Assembly (NCBI GenBank): GCA_902623005.1
Contig: CACNSC010000002.1
Location: 1 to 64,000, forward strand
From: an uncultured Coxiella sp.
GTDB taxonomy: Bacteria; Pseudomonadota; Gammaproteobacteria; Coxiellales; Coxiellaceae
Direction: 5' to 3'
DNA length: 64,000 nucleotides
Shown here one piece after another: positions 14,878 through 24,013 of this stretch. Made by a program: the position numbers and the translations under genes. The notes below the pieces were generated by a model that saw only the letters and a program-made list of their open reading frames with translations, was not told the DNA's origin and searched no databases. Each line of letters opens with the position of its first letter. The first letter of the stretch is position 1.

Positions 14878-17430
14878 TTACGTGTTGGTTAAATTTAATC
14901 CAGCTGGTGTTGGTGTCGGTACCTGTGTTTCTCTGGCTGAAGGAATAGTTGGGTAATCGAACAGCCCCACCTTGTGTCGCAATGCATCCAATACGTCATG
15001 TGTAATCGGCAATGGCTGTATGCGACTGAGGATCTGCCGTAAAAGATGTTGATGGAAGGCATTGGGGTGTAAATTGCTCACCATAATGGTGTGGTACAAG
15101 ATCAAAAATTGGTGTGTCAACACACCGATCTCCTCATAAGATAATCGGTTCATATCGGCGGGTAATGCACTATTAAAAGATTGCATGTGCAATAATATCA
15201 GTTGATTGCTCTGGGTATGCTTGAGGCAAAAGTCTAAAATCCGTTGGGTTTCAATCAGTAATGGATCATCGTTGACAGCAATGATTGGTAATACCGTAAA
15301 AAAAGTCGCTAATAAATCATACCTGGCGATCAGTTCGATTTCTTGGAATTTAACCTGACATAATTTAAATAATTCAGTTTCAAGTTTCTGTGCAATTAAG
15401 CCTTTAGGATCGTTGGATTGTCTAATGTCTCGCTGTACATAGATCGTTTGGCGAGGCATCTCAAAAAAAACTTGGTGATAGGCAATTCGTGTCACGGTGG
15501 CTCTAAGCAACTTTTTGATTTGGTTTCTAAAGTAATTAGCGAATGCTTTTGGTGTGCAAGTATGAGTGTCGGGTTGTTTGAAATCCATGATGGATTGTAG
15601 GTAGTGTTTTTGATAATCGGGGATCATTGCGGGTGAGGGCAGTTTTGGTGCAAGATCAATAACGCCAAGGTCGATGCCAAATTGATCGCTGATGATGGGG
15701 TTGGCGTTGAGGTATTGCCTTATTGTCATATCATTGTTGTCAGTAAATTGGATAATCGTCAGATCGATGGGTCTGTGTGGGTCTAGGTTATTGGTTAATT
15801 CGATATTGATCACCCGTTTGCCATTGCTGTGCTCGGGTTCATTACTGCTAAAGACCACAGTTTTACGATTGCCTAAAGATAGTGTGATATTATCGTACGA
15901 GCTGTTATGCAATTGCTGTCGTAATTCTTTGGTATCAATCCTGCAATCTGATTTTGCGAGAACGAGAATATCGATATCGGTGCTACGACTGAGCATGCAT
16001 GGGTTGCCCTCGATATTTTCCAGTAAACTGGATCCAATTAATCCCAGTTGACTGCCAGGTAAAGACTGGTTAACGGCTGAGTTAATGGAGGCAATGATTT
16101 GTTGTGTCGGTAGAAATAATTGGTTAAACCAGTGTTGCTGTTGCTGGATGTCGTGTGCAACCTGTTGACGATGTACCTGCTGTTGTCGAATAATTTCACG
16201 GCATTCAGGCGTTTGAAATTGCAACAGCGTGTCTTGCAGTGAGTCAATTTTTTCTTGCGTGGTGGTATTGGTGAGAGTATCAGGTTGGTTGTGATTAAAG
16301 TCAGCAATCATGTCAGCTATGTCTATTTGGGTTTTCGCTTTTACTTGCTGTTGTAGGACAGAAAGAAAGTCAAAGTAGCTGGTGTTGTCTTCGTTAGATA
16401 GCGTTTTTTCGCAATCAATCAATGCTTGCTCAAGTTGTTCTAAAGATTCTTGATGGCCTTGTGCAAATAATTTGAAGACGTGAGACAATAAATCAGATTC
16501 ATGTTGTTGCTGTTGTTGGCGTTCAAAAGCTTTGAGAGCTTGTATACGTCCTTCCTGCTCGTGTTGAGCCAGTCTTTCGCGCTGTGAATCTGTATTACTG
16601 CTATCGTCTGCTTGCGTCTCTAGAGTATCACTCTCTTTTAATGCTTGCGTTGAATCGTTTTGACTTTTTTTCTTTTTTTTCTTTTTAGCCTTCTTATTAT
16701 TGTGTTTTGTTGATTTATTTTCAGAAATGCTATCCTCTAGATCTTCGAGTAGTTCAGCACTGCATTTTATGCGTTGTGAAAGTGTGGTCTCAAACTCTAG
16801 TTTTTCATCTTCGCGAAGTTGACTGTAATATGATTTGTAACTTTTGGCATAAGCATCGAGATCGATCGCACCTGAATCGCAATAAAACTGGTGGCCGTTA
16901 ATCTCAATGTAATTGACCTCTGCCGTCGTACTGGTTTTCTTTTCAAGAGGGATGGGTTTGAGGTGCTCAGCATTTTCCTCAAGCCAGCGGCCTTGACAAC
17001 GAGTTGATAATTCATTCGAGATTTTCTCAAGGTGTTTGTTCATGATTATTTTTGTGGGATCGATCGAGTAGATTGTCTGACGTCCCAGGCGCTGATCTCG
17101 TAATCGTGACAATGTGTATTGCGCTGATTCCTTAAACAGTTTCCAGGTGGGTCCATGCTTTTGTACCGATGCTATTGTTTGTCTGCCATTGCTTTGATCT
17201 GATTTTAATTCACAGATCTCACTCAAGCTATTGGCAATGGCAGTCGATAATTCGCTTAAATAGGCATCTGGATCGCTTTGCCGGTCGATAGGGGCGCCAC
17301 GATTGACATAAAGCGTGATCGAAAACAAGTAGCTACGAATTAGGGTGCCAAATTCGCTGTATTGCCGATGGGTCAAATGCGGATTAACCTCACAGCGTTG
17401 CAGACTAGGTTTGATTCTTTTTGAAGGCAT
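14878..17430 (-). CDS. 850-aa protein with a nucleotidyltransferase core
   Basis: The middle of the protein shows a DNA-polymerase-beta-type nucleotidyltransferase signature. A helix-turn LIGSSLLEN (464-472) is followed by STDIDILV (483-490), giving metal-binding Asp485 and Asp487, then PIDLTII with a third Asp at about 556. This is the layout of noncanonical poly(A)/poly(U) polymerases of the Cid1/TRF type. Upstream are an unknown N-terminal domain (1-235), a polylysine run (about 246-255), a polar linker and a Gln-rich coiled coil (285-440). Downstream (570-850) is a helical region. The activity and target are unknown; RNA tailing or protein nucleotidylation would fit. No Shine-Dalgarno is seen at ATG17430. 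A TTAA-N7-TTAA repeat lies 110 bp upstream. An effector role is inference. Confidence 0.7.
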   Translation of the reverse strand: MPSKRIKPSLQRCEVNPHLTHRQYSEFGTLIRSYLFSITLYVNRGAPIDRQSDPDAYLSELSTAIANSLSEICELKSDQSNGRQTIASVQKHGPTWKLFKESAQYTLSRLRDQRLGRQTIYSIDPTKIIMNKHLEKISNELSTRCQGRWLEENAEHLKPIPLEKKTSTTAEVNYIEINGHQFYCDSGAIDLDAYAKSYKSYYSQLREDEKLEFETTLSQRIKCSAELLEDLEDSISENKSTKHNNKKAKKKKKKKSQNDSTQALKESDTLETQADDSSNTDSQRERLAQHEQEGRIQALKAFERQQQQQHESDLLSHVFKLFAQGHQESLEQLEQALIDCEKTLSNEDNTSYFDFLSVLQQQVKAKTQIDIADMIADFNHNQPDTLTNTTTQEKIDSLQDTLLQFQTPECREIIRQQQVHRQQVAHDIQQQQHWFNQLFLPTQQIIASINSAVNQSLPGSQLGLIGSSLLENIEGNPCMLSRSTDIDILVLAKSDCRIDTKELRQQLHNSSYDNITLSLGNRKTVVFSSNEPEHSNGKRVINIELTNNLDPHRPIDLTIIQFTDNNDMTIRQYLNANPIISDQFGIDLGVIDLAPKLPSPAMIPDYQKHYLQSIMDFKQPDTHTCTPKAFANYFRNQIKKLLRATVTRIAYHQVFFEMPRQTIYVQRDIRQSNDPKGLIAQKLETELFKLCQVKFQEIELIARYDLLATFFTVLPIIAVNDDPLLIETQRILDFCLKHTQSNQLILLHMQSFNSALPADMNRLSYEEIGVLTHQFLILYHTIMVSNLHPNAFHQHLLRQILSRIQPLPITHDVLDALRHKVGLFDYPTIPSARETQVPTPTPAGLNLTNT

Positions 17431-17539
17431 GGTTTCGACGTCTTGGCTGCAGAAAATGAAATTCTAACGATACTTTGCCAACGTACTCATTACGCTGACA
17501 ACTTATCACATCGAAAAATAGCAAAATATGAGTGATTTT

Positions 17540-17559
17540 GCGCTTAAAATAACCTTAAG
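17540..17559 (-). promoter_or_regulatory. PmrA-like TTAA-N7-TTAA direct repeat
   Basis: The minus strand reads CTTAAGGTTATTTTAAGCGC. TTAA recurs with an 11-bp period, 11 of 18 positions matching the Legionella/Coxiella PmrA box. A CATATT box (17525-17530) lies 9 nt downstream as a possible -10 for the 850-aa gene. Confidence 0.3.
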
Positions 17560-17593
17560 TATGAATCACAAAACGTCCGATAGCAGGGATTGC

Positions 17594-19375
17594 TTAGGCA
17601 ACGCAATTGTGTTCTTCATACAGTGCGGCAATCTCTTGTTGGTACTTTTCTTCAATGTTTTGCCGTTTGATCTTAAGGGTTGGGGTTAACAGTTCGTTGT
17701 CGATCGACCAATCTTCAGTCAGTAAGATGAACTGGCGCGGTTTCTCATAGCTTTTGAAAGGCTCAACTTGTTTGTTGAGCTGTTTTTGTATCAGTTTTTT
17801 AATTTTGGGCTTTTGTAAGATCTCATTAATGTTGCCAGCCATTGGTCTTTTTCGCAGTATGCTTTTGAGTACGATGGTATCAATCACCAATAAAGCGATA
17901 ACAAATGGGCGATTGGCACCGTAAATTAGTGCGTGTGCAAATAGAGGTTTGAGTTTGATCTGCTCTTCTATCGGTGCTGGCGCAACGAACTTGCCGTTTT
18001 CCAATTTAAACTGATCTTTAACTCGACCGGTAATAAATAGAAACCCATCATCATTGAGCTTGCCAATGTCACCCGTGCGAAAGCCACCGTCAGCCGTCAT
18101 CACCTCGGCAGTTTTTTCAGCTTGGTTGTAATAACCTTGCATTACATTATCACCGTAGCAAATTACTTCGCCTTCTGTTTCACTTACCCGATTCTGTGGA
18201 TCAATCACAATTCGACAACCACTCAGCGCTTTGCCCACCGAGCCGATAATGCTGTCTTGCATGGTGTTGAGCGTAATTGCAGAAGTGGTTTCACTTAAAC
18301 CGTATCCCTCGTAAAGAGGGATGCCGATTTGATGTAAAAAGTGAATGACTTTTGGACTTAATGCACTCGCACCACTGATAGCAAGCCGCAGCTGCCCGCC
18401 AAATTTGGCAAGAATTTTTCGATAAATCAGCAGATCGGCAAGCTTAACCAGCAGCTGGTCATGCCACGCGACTGGTTGCTTGTCGAGTTGTTGCTGTCGA
18501 ATTTTAAGGCCGCAATGAAACAACAAGCGAATGGGTTTAGGTTTGCGGGCTATTTGCTCCATGACGCCGGTGTAAATTTTTGAAAAAATTCGAGGAACCC
18601 CATACAACATGGTGGGTTTTACTAATTGAATATCACTAAGAATCTCTTGGATATCGTTAACAATAGCCGTCGACATGCCGCTGCGTATTACAGCGTGAAC
18701 TTCGGTAACATGACCAAAGATGTGTGCCCAGGGCAAAAATGATAACGAGCGATCAGAAGTTTTTAATTCGAAAACGGATAAGCCAGCCTCAATTTCATAC
18801 ATAAAGTTTTTGTGACTTAACATCACACCTTTTGGCTTTCCCGTGGTACCAGACGTATATGCGATGCAGCAGGTTTCATGATGTTGTTGGGTCTTAGCAG
18901 TAATCGCAGGTACATCTTGATGGCACAGGTCATGAAAGGACATGTGCTTAGTGCTTGAATCAACAACAACAATCTGCTTGATCTGCGGGCATGTGTCTTT
19001 GATCGACTGAATCTTTTCAAAGGTGAGGTCATTATTAACAATAATGATCTTTGCTTGGCAGTCATTGATAATATAACGCCAGTCATCAACATGTTGTGCC
19101 AAATACATCGGAATGAAAATGCCTTCGAGGCCAAAGGTGGCGTAGGCGCTGACTGCCCACTCGACACAGTTGTTACTGATGAATGCCACGGCATCACCTG
19201 AGCCGATTCCTAAGCTAGCTAAGCCTGCACGACAGTGATCAATTTTTTCAGCAAACTCTGCGTAGGAAATCCATTCATGTGTCTGCTGCTGTTTTACGCC
19301 ATACAAAGGGCGCTCGGCGAAACGTTGGCACGATGCTTGTTGCATGGCGACTAAATTGCTGTACTTCTCTTCCAT
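17594..19375 (-). CDS. long-chain acyl-CoA synthetase (AMP-forming)
   Basis: An ANL-superfamily enzyme that activates fatty acids to acyl-CoA through an acyl-adenylate. The 593 aa match the FadD15/FAA1-like class of about 600 residues. Motifs in order: AYTSGTTGKPKGVMLSHKN (P-loop-like), YGVPRIFSKIY, GYGLSETTSA, FRTGDIGKLNDDGFLFITGR and the C-terminal KDQFKLENGKFVAP with an expected catalytic Lys. The ATG at 19375 has GGAAGA 7 nt upstream and is preferred over the ATG at 19390. It stands alone on the minus strand, next to remnants of branched-chain amino-acid catabolism, and could provide acyl-CoA for lipid synthesis from host fatty acids. Confidence 0.93.
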   Translation of the reverse strand: MEEKYSNLVAMQQASCQRFAERPLYGVKQQQTHEWISYAEFAEKIDHCRAGLASLGIGSGDAVAFISNNCVEWAVSAYATFGLEGIFIPMYLAQHVDDWRYIINDCQAKIIIVNNDLTFEKIQSIKDTCPQIKQIVVVDSSTKHMSFHDLCHQDVPAITAKTQQHHETCCIAYTSGTTGKPKGVMLSHKNFMYEIEAGLSVFELKTSDRSLSFLPWAHIFGHVTEVHAVIRSGMSTAIVNDIQEILSDIQLVKPTMLYGVPRIFSKIYTGVMEQIARKPKPIRLLFHCGLKIRQQQLDKQPVAWHDQLLVKLADLLIYRKILAKFGGQLRLAISGASALSPKVIHFLHQIGIPLYEGYGLSETTSAITLNTMQDSIIGSVGKALSGCRIVIDPQNRVSETEGEVICYGDNVMQGYYNQAEKTAEVMTADGGFRTGDIGKLNDDGFLFITGRVKDQFKLENGKFVAPAPIEEQIKLKPLFAHALIYGANRPFVIALLVIDTIVLKSILRKRPMAGNINEILQKPKIKKLIQKQLNKQVEPFKSYEKPRQFILLTEDWSIDNELLTPTLKIKRQNIEEKYQQEIAALYEEHNCVA

Positions 19376-19463
19376 GTTGCGATCTTCCATGATAAATCGA
19401 ACTCAAAGTATACGAAAAATAAATCGTGGAATACAGCGTAAGTTGTTGAACAAACCACTATTT

Positions 19464-19793
19464 TTAATTGGCTTCTAGGGCGTCGATCAGGCATTTTAAA
19501 AATCGCGCGGCCTCACCGCCGGTGATGACGCGGTGGTCAAATGACAGCGATAACGGTAACAATTGATGCGTGACCAGCTGCTTGTCGTGCACGGCGGGTT
19601 GTGTTTTGACTCGACCCACGGCCAATATTGCGACCTGCGGTGGTATGACGTAGTGTAGGCTTATCATGATCAGTAATGATTTTTTGCCAACAAAAGGTCT
19701 TTTTTCCTGGTGTAAGATCATTAGATTTGGGTCTAACTTTATTGCTATTAACAAACCACTATCTGTTAATGTGTTGATAGGGTAGCGACTCAA
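19464..19793 (-). pseudogene. C-terminal remnant of a 2-oxoacid dehydrogenase E2 (dihydrolipoyl acyltransferase)
   Basis: The last about 60 codons encode the end of an E2 catalytic domain: PPQVAILAVGR, then LPLSLSFDHRVITGGEAARF with the catalytic DHR motif, then LKCLIDALEAN. A complete E2 is about 370-450 aa and has lipoyl and E1/E3-binding domains. None of these is present, and the 45 residues before PPQVAIL no longer match the family, so a frameshift or rearrangement lies there. No E1 alpha/beta genes are nearby. Leucine dehydrogenase follows upstream on the same strand, so this is probably what is left of a branched-chain 2-oxoacid dehydrogenase cluster. The 329 bp to the right (19794-20122) contain no gene I can support. 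Confidence 0.8.
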
Positions 19794-20122
19794 ATGAGCG
19801 AAATATGCACAATCAATATATCATGCTTGCACTGTATTGCTCAGGAGTGTGAATGCCATTTCCATTAGATTCTAGTAAATAAAACGACAATGTTGTTCAT
19901 CAGTTCGATTGTGCAAGCCCGTAGTCGGTTAACTATCATGATCATGCAGTATGATATGAGCTTGGTTTAAAGCGATCCACTAACGATTGTTGATTGAGCT
20001 GGTGGTTTGGGCTGAAATATACATTGATTAGCATGGATAAACGGCATTATTTACTTGCGTATAACCCTATTTTATTTTCTCAGCGAAGGTGTCATGAAGG
20101 GTTAGAATGATGTGATTATATT

Positions 20123-21196
20123 CTATTCGAGTGATACACCTGCAGCTATGCGCTCTTGTGCCATGCGTTCAGCAATAGCCACCGTTGATACCTGCTCGGC
20201 ATTAGCACGCTCAAACAGTTCGAGTGCAACATTATAGATACGGTTAATACGTTGTGTTGCTGAATCAGGGTCGTGGTACGTATAGACCATTGCGGAGTGG
20301 ATTAAACCACCGGCATTGATCAAAAAGTCAGGCGCAAATAAGATTCGCTTGTTGTCAATGGTGTGGATGTATTTTTGGTGTGCTAGCTGATTATTCGCTG
20401 ACCCGGCGATAATCGCCGTTTGAAGTCGTGCTAGCGTGTGGTGGTTCAGTGTCCCTCCCATGGCGCAAGGTGAGAAAATATCACAAGGAATATCATAAAT
20501 GGCTTCACAAGCGACTGCTTTCGCATCCAGTAAATCGACCGCTTGTTGCAGTTTATTAGGATCTTTGTCAGATGCCGTAATGATGGCGCCGCGATGTTTT
20601 AACAGCTGCCCGAGCAGTAAGCCGACATTGCCCAAACCTTGAATGGAGACACGAAGACCATCGAGGTCGTCTCTTTTTAAACGATGCTTAACCGCAGCTT
20701 GAATACCACGTAGCACACCCAGTGCCGTATGTTCGGCCGGGCTACTTTCGCACGTGCTCAGAGACGTCGCGCCAATCACATAAGGTGTGCGCTCAGCAAT
20801 AATGTTCATTTCATCAGGTGAGGTGCCAACATCACAGGCGGTGATATAGCGCCCATTCATCTGATGAACAAAGTCACCGAAAGCATGGAAAAAAGCGCGC
20901 TGATCTTTGATCTGCTTGGGTTTGAGAATAACCGACTTAGCCCCACCGTGAGGTAGCTCGCTGATTGCTGCTTTTAGTGTCATCATGTAGGCCAGTCTAA
21001 GAACATCTTTGACTGCGCGAGTGGTTGAGCCATAACTGAAACAACGGCAACCACCAATAGCCGGTCCTAGTTCATTATTGTGAATCGCAATAACCGCATG
21101 CAGGCCAGTCTCTGGGCATAGCTTGGTATGTACTTCACCAAATCCGAGCAGATTCGCATAACGCATCAATGCACCATATCGATAACGATCTGCCAC
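20123..21196 (-). CDS. leucine/valine dehydrogenase (Glu/Leu/Phe/Val dehydrogenase family)
   Basis: Oxidatively deaminates a branched-chain amino acid to its 2-oxo acid with NAD+. The product is 357 aa, normal for leucine dehydrogenases. LGFGEVHTKLCPETGLHAVI begins the conserved domain. MTLKAAISELPHGGAKSVI carries the two substrate/catalytic lysines, ITACDVGTSPDEM follows, and GLGNVG is the NAD-binding turn at about 180. The GTG at 21196 is chosen because AAGGAGAGG lies just upstream. The frame remains open to 21310 but with non-conserved sequence. The downstream E2 gene of the same pathway is reduced to a fragment, so the 2-oxo acid product may now have another fate. Confidence 0.92.
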   Translation of the reverse strand: MADRYRYGALMRYANLLGFGEVHTKLCPETGLHAVIAIHNNELGPAIGGCRCFSYGSTTRAVKDVLRLAYMMTLKAAISELPHGGAKSVILKPKQIKDQRAFFHAFGDFVHQMNGRYITACDVGTSPDEMNIIAERTPYVIGATSLSTCESSPAEHTALGVLRGIQAAVKHRLKRDDLDGLRVSIQGLGNVGLLLGQLLKHRGAIITASDKDPNKLQQAVDLLDAKAVACEAIYDIPCDIFSPCAMGGTLNHHTLARLQTAIIAGSANNQLAHQKYIHTIDNKRILFAPDFLINAGGLIHSAMVYTYHDPDSATQRINRIYNVALELFERANAEQVSTVAIAERMAQERIAAGVSLE

Positions 21197-21368
21197 AGTC
21201 CTCTCCTTGTCGTAACCCGTTGTAGTACAGACACTGTTATTGGGATCAAAGGCTAAAATAAAGTTTAATCTTATGTTTATAATGATAATCTGCCATTCAG
21301 GTTCAAGCAAGTTATTTGGAATGCAATCAATGGTTTACAAACACAGTGTGTATTAGTAATGTAAATTT

Positions 21369-22121
21369 ATGATTGCACAATTAAGCGACTTTATTTTTCC
21401 TAAGGTCATCGCCCATCGAGGTGCGCCATGTCTTGCACCAGAAAACACGAACCCCGCGCTACTGGCCGCAATCGATGCCGGTGCACGCTACATTGAGACC
21501 GATGTGCAGCTTGCCAGTACGGGTGAGGCCTGTTTATTCCACGATGATAATTTGGAGCGCACCTCAAACGGTCGGGGTAATTTTGAAGCACAACGTTGGC
21601 AGGATATTCAACAACTGGATGCCGGCAGTTGGTTTGACGCGAGTTTCAAAGATACACGCATACCTTTACTGGCTGAATGGTTACAGGTGGCGGCGCAGCA
21701 TCGAGTTGGGTTAAATATTGAAATCAAACCCAGTCAACAAACTCAAGCAGTAGTTGATGCCACGCACGCTGTGATTGATCAGCACTGGTCAGAAAACTTG
21801 CCACCACTGATTATTTCCAGCAAGTCTAAACAGGTATTGCATTACAGTGCGAAGATTGCACCCACCGTTGCGCGCGGCTGGGTGTGCACGCGTTGGCATT
21901 TTTTTGGTGTAAAGACACTGCGTCAATTAGGTTGTATTTCCCTGCATATGAAGCATAACTTTTTGAGCGCATCGCGAGTTAAGGCAGTCCGTGATGCGGG
22001 TTTTCATGTATTGGCGTATACCGTGAATGATCAGGGCCGTGCACAGCAATTGTTTGATTGGGGTGTGAGTGCTATTTTTAGCGATAATATGCGGTTGACA
22101 ACAAAATTTGATGGTACGTAG
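21369..22121 (+). CDS. ugpQ: glycerophosphodiester phosphodiesterase
   Basis: Hydrolyses glycerophosphodiesters to glycerol-3-phosphate and an alcohol. The 250 aa are typical of cytoplasmic UgpQ-type enzymes, with no signal peptide. AHRGAPCLAPENTNPALL has the catalytic His-Arg and the metal-binding Glu-Asn. ARYIETDVQLASTG has the metal-binding Glu and Asp, and CLFHDDNLERTSNG has the second catalytic His. IEIKPS and the late WGVSAIFSDN (TIM-barrel end) also fit. It is divergent from leucine dehydrogenase. The symbol is by similarity; there is no ugp transporter here. Confidence 0.93.
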   Translation: MIAQLSDFIFPKVIAHRGAPCLAPENTNPALLAAIDAGARYIETDVQLASTGEACLFHDDNLERTSNGRGNFEAQRWQDIQQLDAGSWFDASFKDTRIPLLAEWLQVAAQHRVGLNIEIKPSQQTQAVVDATHAVIDQHWSENLPPLIISSKSKQVLHYSAKIAPTVARGWVCTRWHFFGVKTLRQLGCISLHMKHNFLSASRVKAVRDAGFHVLAYTVNDQGRAQQLFDWGVSAIFSDNMRLTTKFDGT

Positions 22122-22219
22122 AAGGTCAGTTCTCAAGTATCGAGACAGTGTGCCACTGAGGCTATTGTTATGTTGTACAAACGCTCTGTTATCGAGGGCT
22201 AGATCAGTGAAAGGTGGGT

Positions 22220-22810
22220 ATGCCAGTCAATAAAAAGCCAGACCGGTTATTATCTCTGATGGATTTAGAGAATTATTATTGGTTGAAAACCGAGTTGATG
22301 CAGGCCTGTCAAAGTTATGGTTTGAGTGCGCAAGGTCTTAAACAAGAATTAGTACAAAGGCTGGTTATTTTTTTTAAAACGGGCCAAAAAAAATCACCGA
22401 TAAAAACCAATCAAGGGTATACAAAAGACAGCGATCATGAGCTGAAGAAAACTACACCGGTCAAGCATTACAGAAGTGACGCCGTAACTCGAGAGTTTTT
22501 TGTGCGCCACATTGGTAGCTCATTTAGATTTAATGCGTATCTGCGTCAGTTTAGAGATAACAGTAACCTCGCAGCGGGATTAACTTACGGTGATTTAATC
22601 CAAGGTTATTTGGATGAAAATAGTAAAAACAAGCCGAATAAGGTTATTTCTCCGCAGTTTGAATACAACCAGTTTATTCACGATTATTTCCTTCATGAAA
22701 GTGACCCTTCGATGCAGCAGGCGGTAAAGGCTTGGAAACAGGTGAGTGCTGTTAACGGGCCTAACACCTATCAGTTCTTTAAAAAAAACTTTGGAAGATT
22801 TAAGTCATAG
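22220..22810 (+). CDS. SAP-domain protein with a DUF6434-like C-terminal domain
   Basis: The 196-aa protein has a SAP-type helix-extended loop-helix at about residues 20-50 (LKTELMQACQSYGLSAQGLKQELVQRL), a small DNA- or RNA-binding module. A lysine-rich linker follows. A C-terminal domain (about 85-195) contains REFFVRHIGSSFRFNAYLR and the pattern GLTYGDLIQGYLDE, which I associate with the DUF6434 family in bacteria. The ATG at 22220 follows AAGGTGGG; an in-frame GTG lies 6 nt before it. It stands alone. The function is unknown; nucleic-acid binding is likely. Confidence 0.72.
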   Translation: MPVNKKPDRLLSLMDLENYYWLKTELMQACQSYGLSAQGLKQELVQRLVIFFKTGQKKSPIKTNQGYTKDSDHELKKTTPVKHYRSDAVTREFFVRHIGSSFRFNAYLRQFRDNSNLAAGLTYGDLIQGYLDENSKNKPNKVISPQFEYNQFIHDYFLHESDPSMQQAVKAWKQVSAVNGPNTYQFFKKNFGRFKS

Positions 22811-23023
22811 ATAGTGCCGATTAATTATTTGGATAGTAATTAATTTAGTAATAGCAATAAATTTAATTAAACATCTCTTTTAGTCTGAAAAGTAAAGTAT
22901 TTTCAACTGAAAAGCCTATTTGAGAGGATGATTGCTGTCGATTAATTAAATAAAGCTTAGATATTATTCGAAAAACGCTACCTATTTTTACTACAATATC
23001 TATGAAGAAAGGCGGGTCATCGT

Positions 23024-23263
23024 ATGAAAACAATATCATTAACTAGCTTATTCCTATCAGCATTGCTGTTTCTAACGCTAAGTTTCTCATCCGCAGTATC
23101 TAAACAGATTGATAAGGAAAAAAAACACAATTATCAGGATCATTGCAGCAAGATTAATGAGCATGATTCAAATGAGAAATGCGAAATGTATGTGCTAGAT
23201 AGACCAGCAGGCCCCAAAAAACCAAAGTGTCAGAGATCGTCTAGGGGCGGGTGTAAGACGTAA
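23024..23263 (+). CDS. small secreted protein, 79 aa, cysteine-containing
   Basis: A clear signal peptide (about residues 1-26, with the core LFLSALLFLTLSFSSA and a predicted cut after SSAVS) is followed by a 53-residue hydrophilic peptide with four Cys and many Lys. A ribosome site AAAGGCGGG lies upstream. The 213-bp leader region is very AT-rich and carries CGATTAATTA twice (22818-22827 and 22939-22948). The last codons overlap the start of similarity with a decayed receiver-domain fragment, so the present 3' end may have been formed by that insertion. No family is recognised. Confidence 0.6.
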   Translation: MKTISLTSLFLSALLFLTLSFSSAVSKQIDKEKKHNYQDHCSKINEHDSNEKCEMYVLDRPAGPKKPKCQRSSRGGCKT

Positions 23264-23441
23264 CAAAAATTTTTGTGAGGTAGTCAAGTTCTTCTCGCTG
23301 ATTATGGTGAGCTGTTACGGCAACATAAAGCGGCTGTGGTTGCCCGATGGAATACTTTGGCCAAGTATTTCAATCAGCTGGCCACACGTTGTAACAGGTA
23401 GGCCTATATCGGTCATTATGATATCGAATTTGTGACGGTAG
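23255..23441 (-). pseudogene. decayed second copy of a receiver-domain C-terminus
   Basis: This stretch aligns over its whole length with 24036-24226, the 3' end of the hybrid histidine kinase gene. On the minus strand it reads HKFDIIMTDIGLP, parallel to HKFDIVLIDIGLP of the kinase, then GQLIEILGQSIPSG. There a GGGG run has become GGG and shifts the frame; after correction PQPLYVAVTAH continues as in the intact gene. Only about 62 codons are left. It is a partial duplication or the tail of a lost paralogous kinase. Confidence 0.85.
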
Positions 23442-23445
23442 TTTT

Positions 23446-23811
23446 CTATCCATTCGATTGTGGCGAAGTATCAGTTGAAGTATCAGGTGCGGTCGTTGTT
23501 TTTGTTCCGCAGTTGGTTTTATTTGATTTATCTATTTGTCCCTGATGATGCAGCCCTATATAGTTATCAGATCCCTCGTTGCTACCGTCGACCTGACAGC
23601 AAACATCTATAAGTGAGTCAGCCGTACAACAGGGTATTTTCTCGATCATTGATTGGTTACATGCTTGTAAAGCCGCAGTTTCACCATTATAAACCTGGCT
23701 AGGGCAGCAGTGTGAATCATTCGTCGAGCAAAAGAGGGCTGTGTCACAGGTAGCGTAAACAGCTGGAAAAAATACAAAAACAGTTACCAATCCCAAGAAT
23801 ATTTTTTTCAT
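23446..23811 (-). CDS. small secreted cysteine-rich protein, 121 aa
   Basis: The N-terminus MKKIFLGLVTVFVFFPAVYA is a canonical signal peptide with an expected cut after VYA. The mature chain has about 11 Cys, arranged in pairs and CC doublets (DSHCCPSQVY, IPCCTADSL, DVCCQVDGS), suggesting disulfide bonds in the periplasm or outside the cell. The Thr/Ser-rich tail ends SPQSNG. The ATG at 23811 has GGAGAAAATA upstream and is preferred over an in-frame start at 23853. No family is recognised. It sits between the decayed receiver fragment and the hybrid kinase. Confidence 0.7.
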   Translation of the reverse strand: MKKIFLGLVTVFVFFPAVYATCDTALFCSTNDSHCCPSQVYNGETAALQACNQSMIEKIPCCTADSLIDVCCQVDGSNEGSDNYIGLHHQGQIDKSNKTNCGTKTTTAPDTSTDTSPQSNG

Positions 23812-24013
23812 TATTTTCTCCAGTGTTTGCATCTTATGCAGATAATAGTACACAACGTTTGGATTTGCTCGGTAATCTATCTAGCTAATTGATTATATTG
23901 TTATTTTTATTAAAAAAAATAAAAATTCAAAGTGTGTGAGATTTGGAGAAATTGTAATGTGATCTCGTCGTATTCGTCAGTGTGACATGATCGACTGAAG
24001 AGTCATTGTCAAA

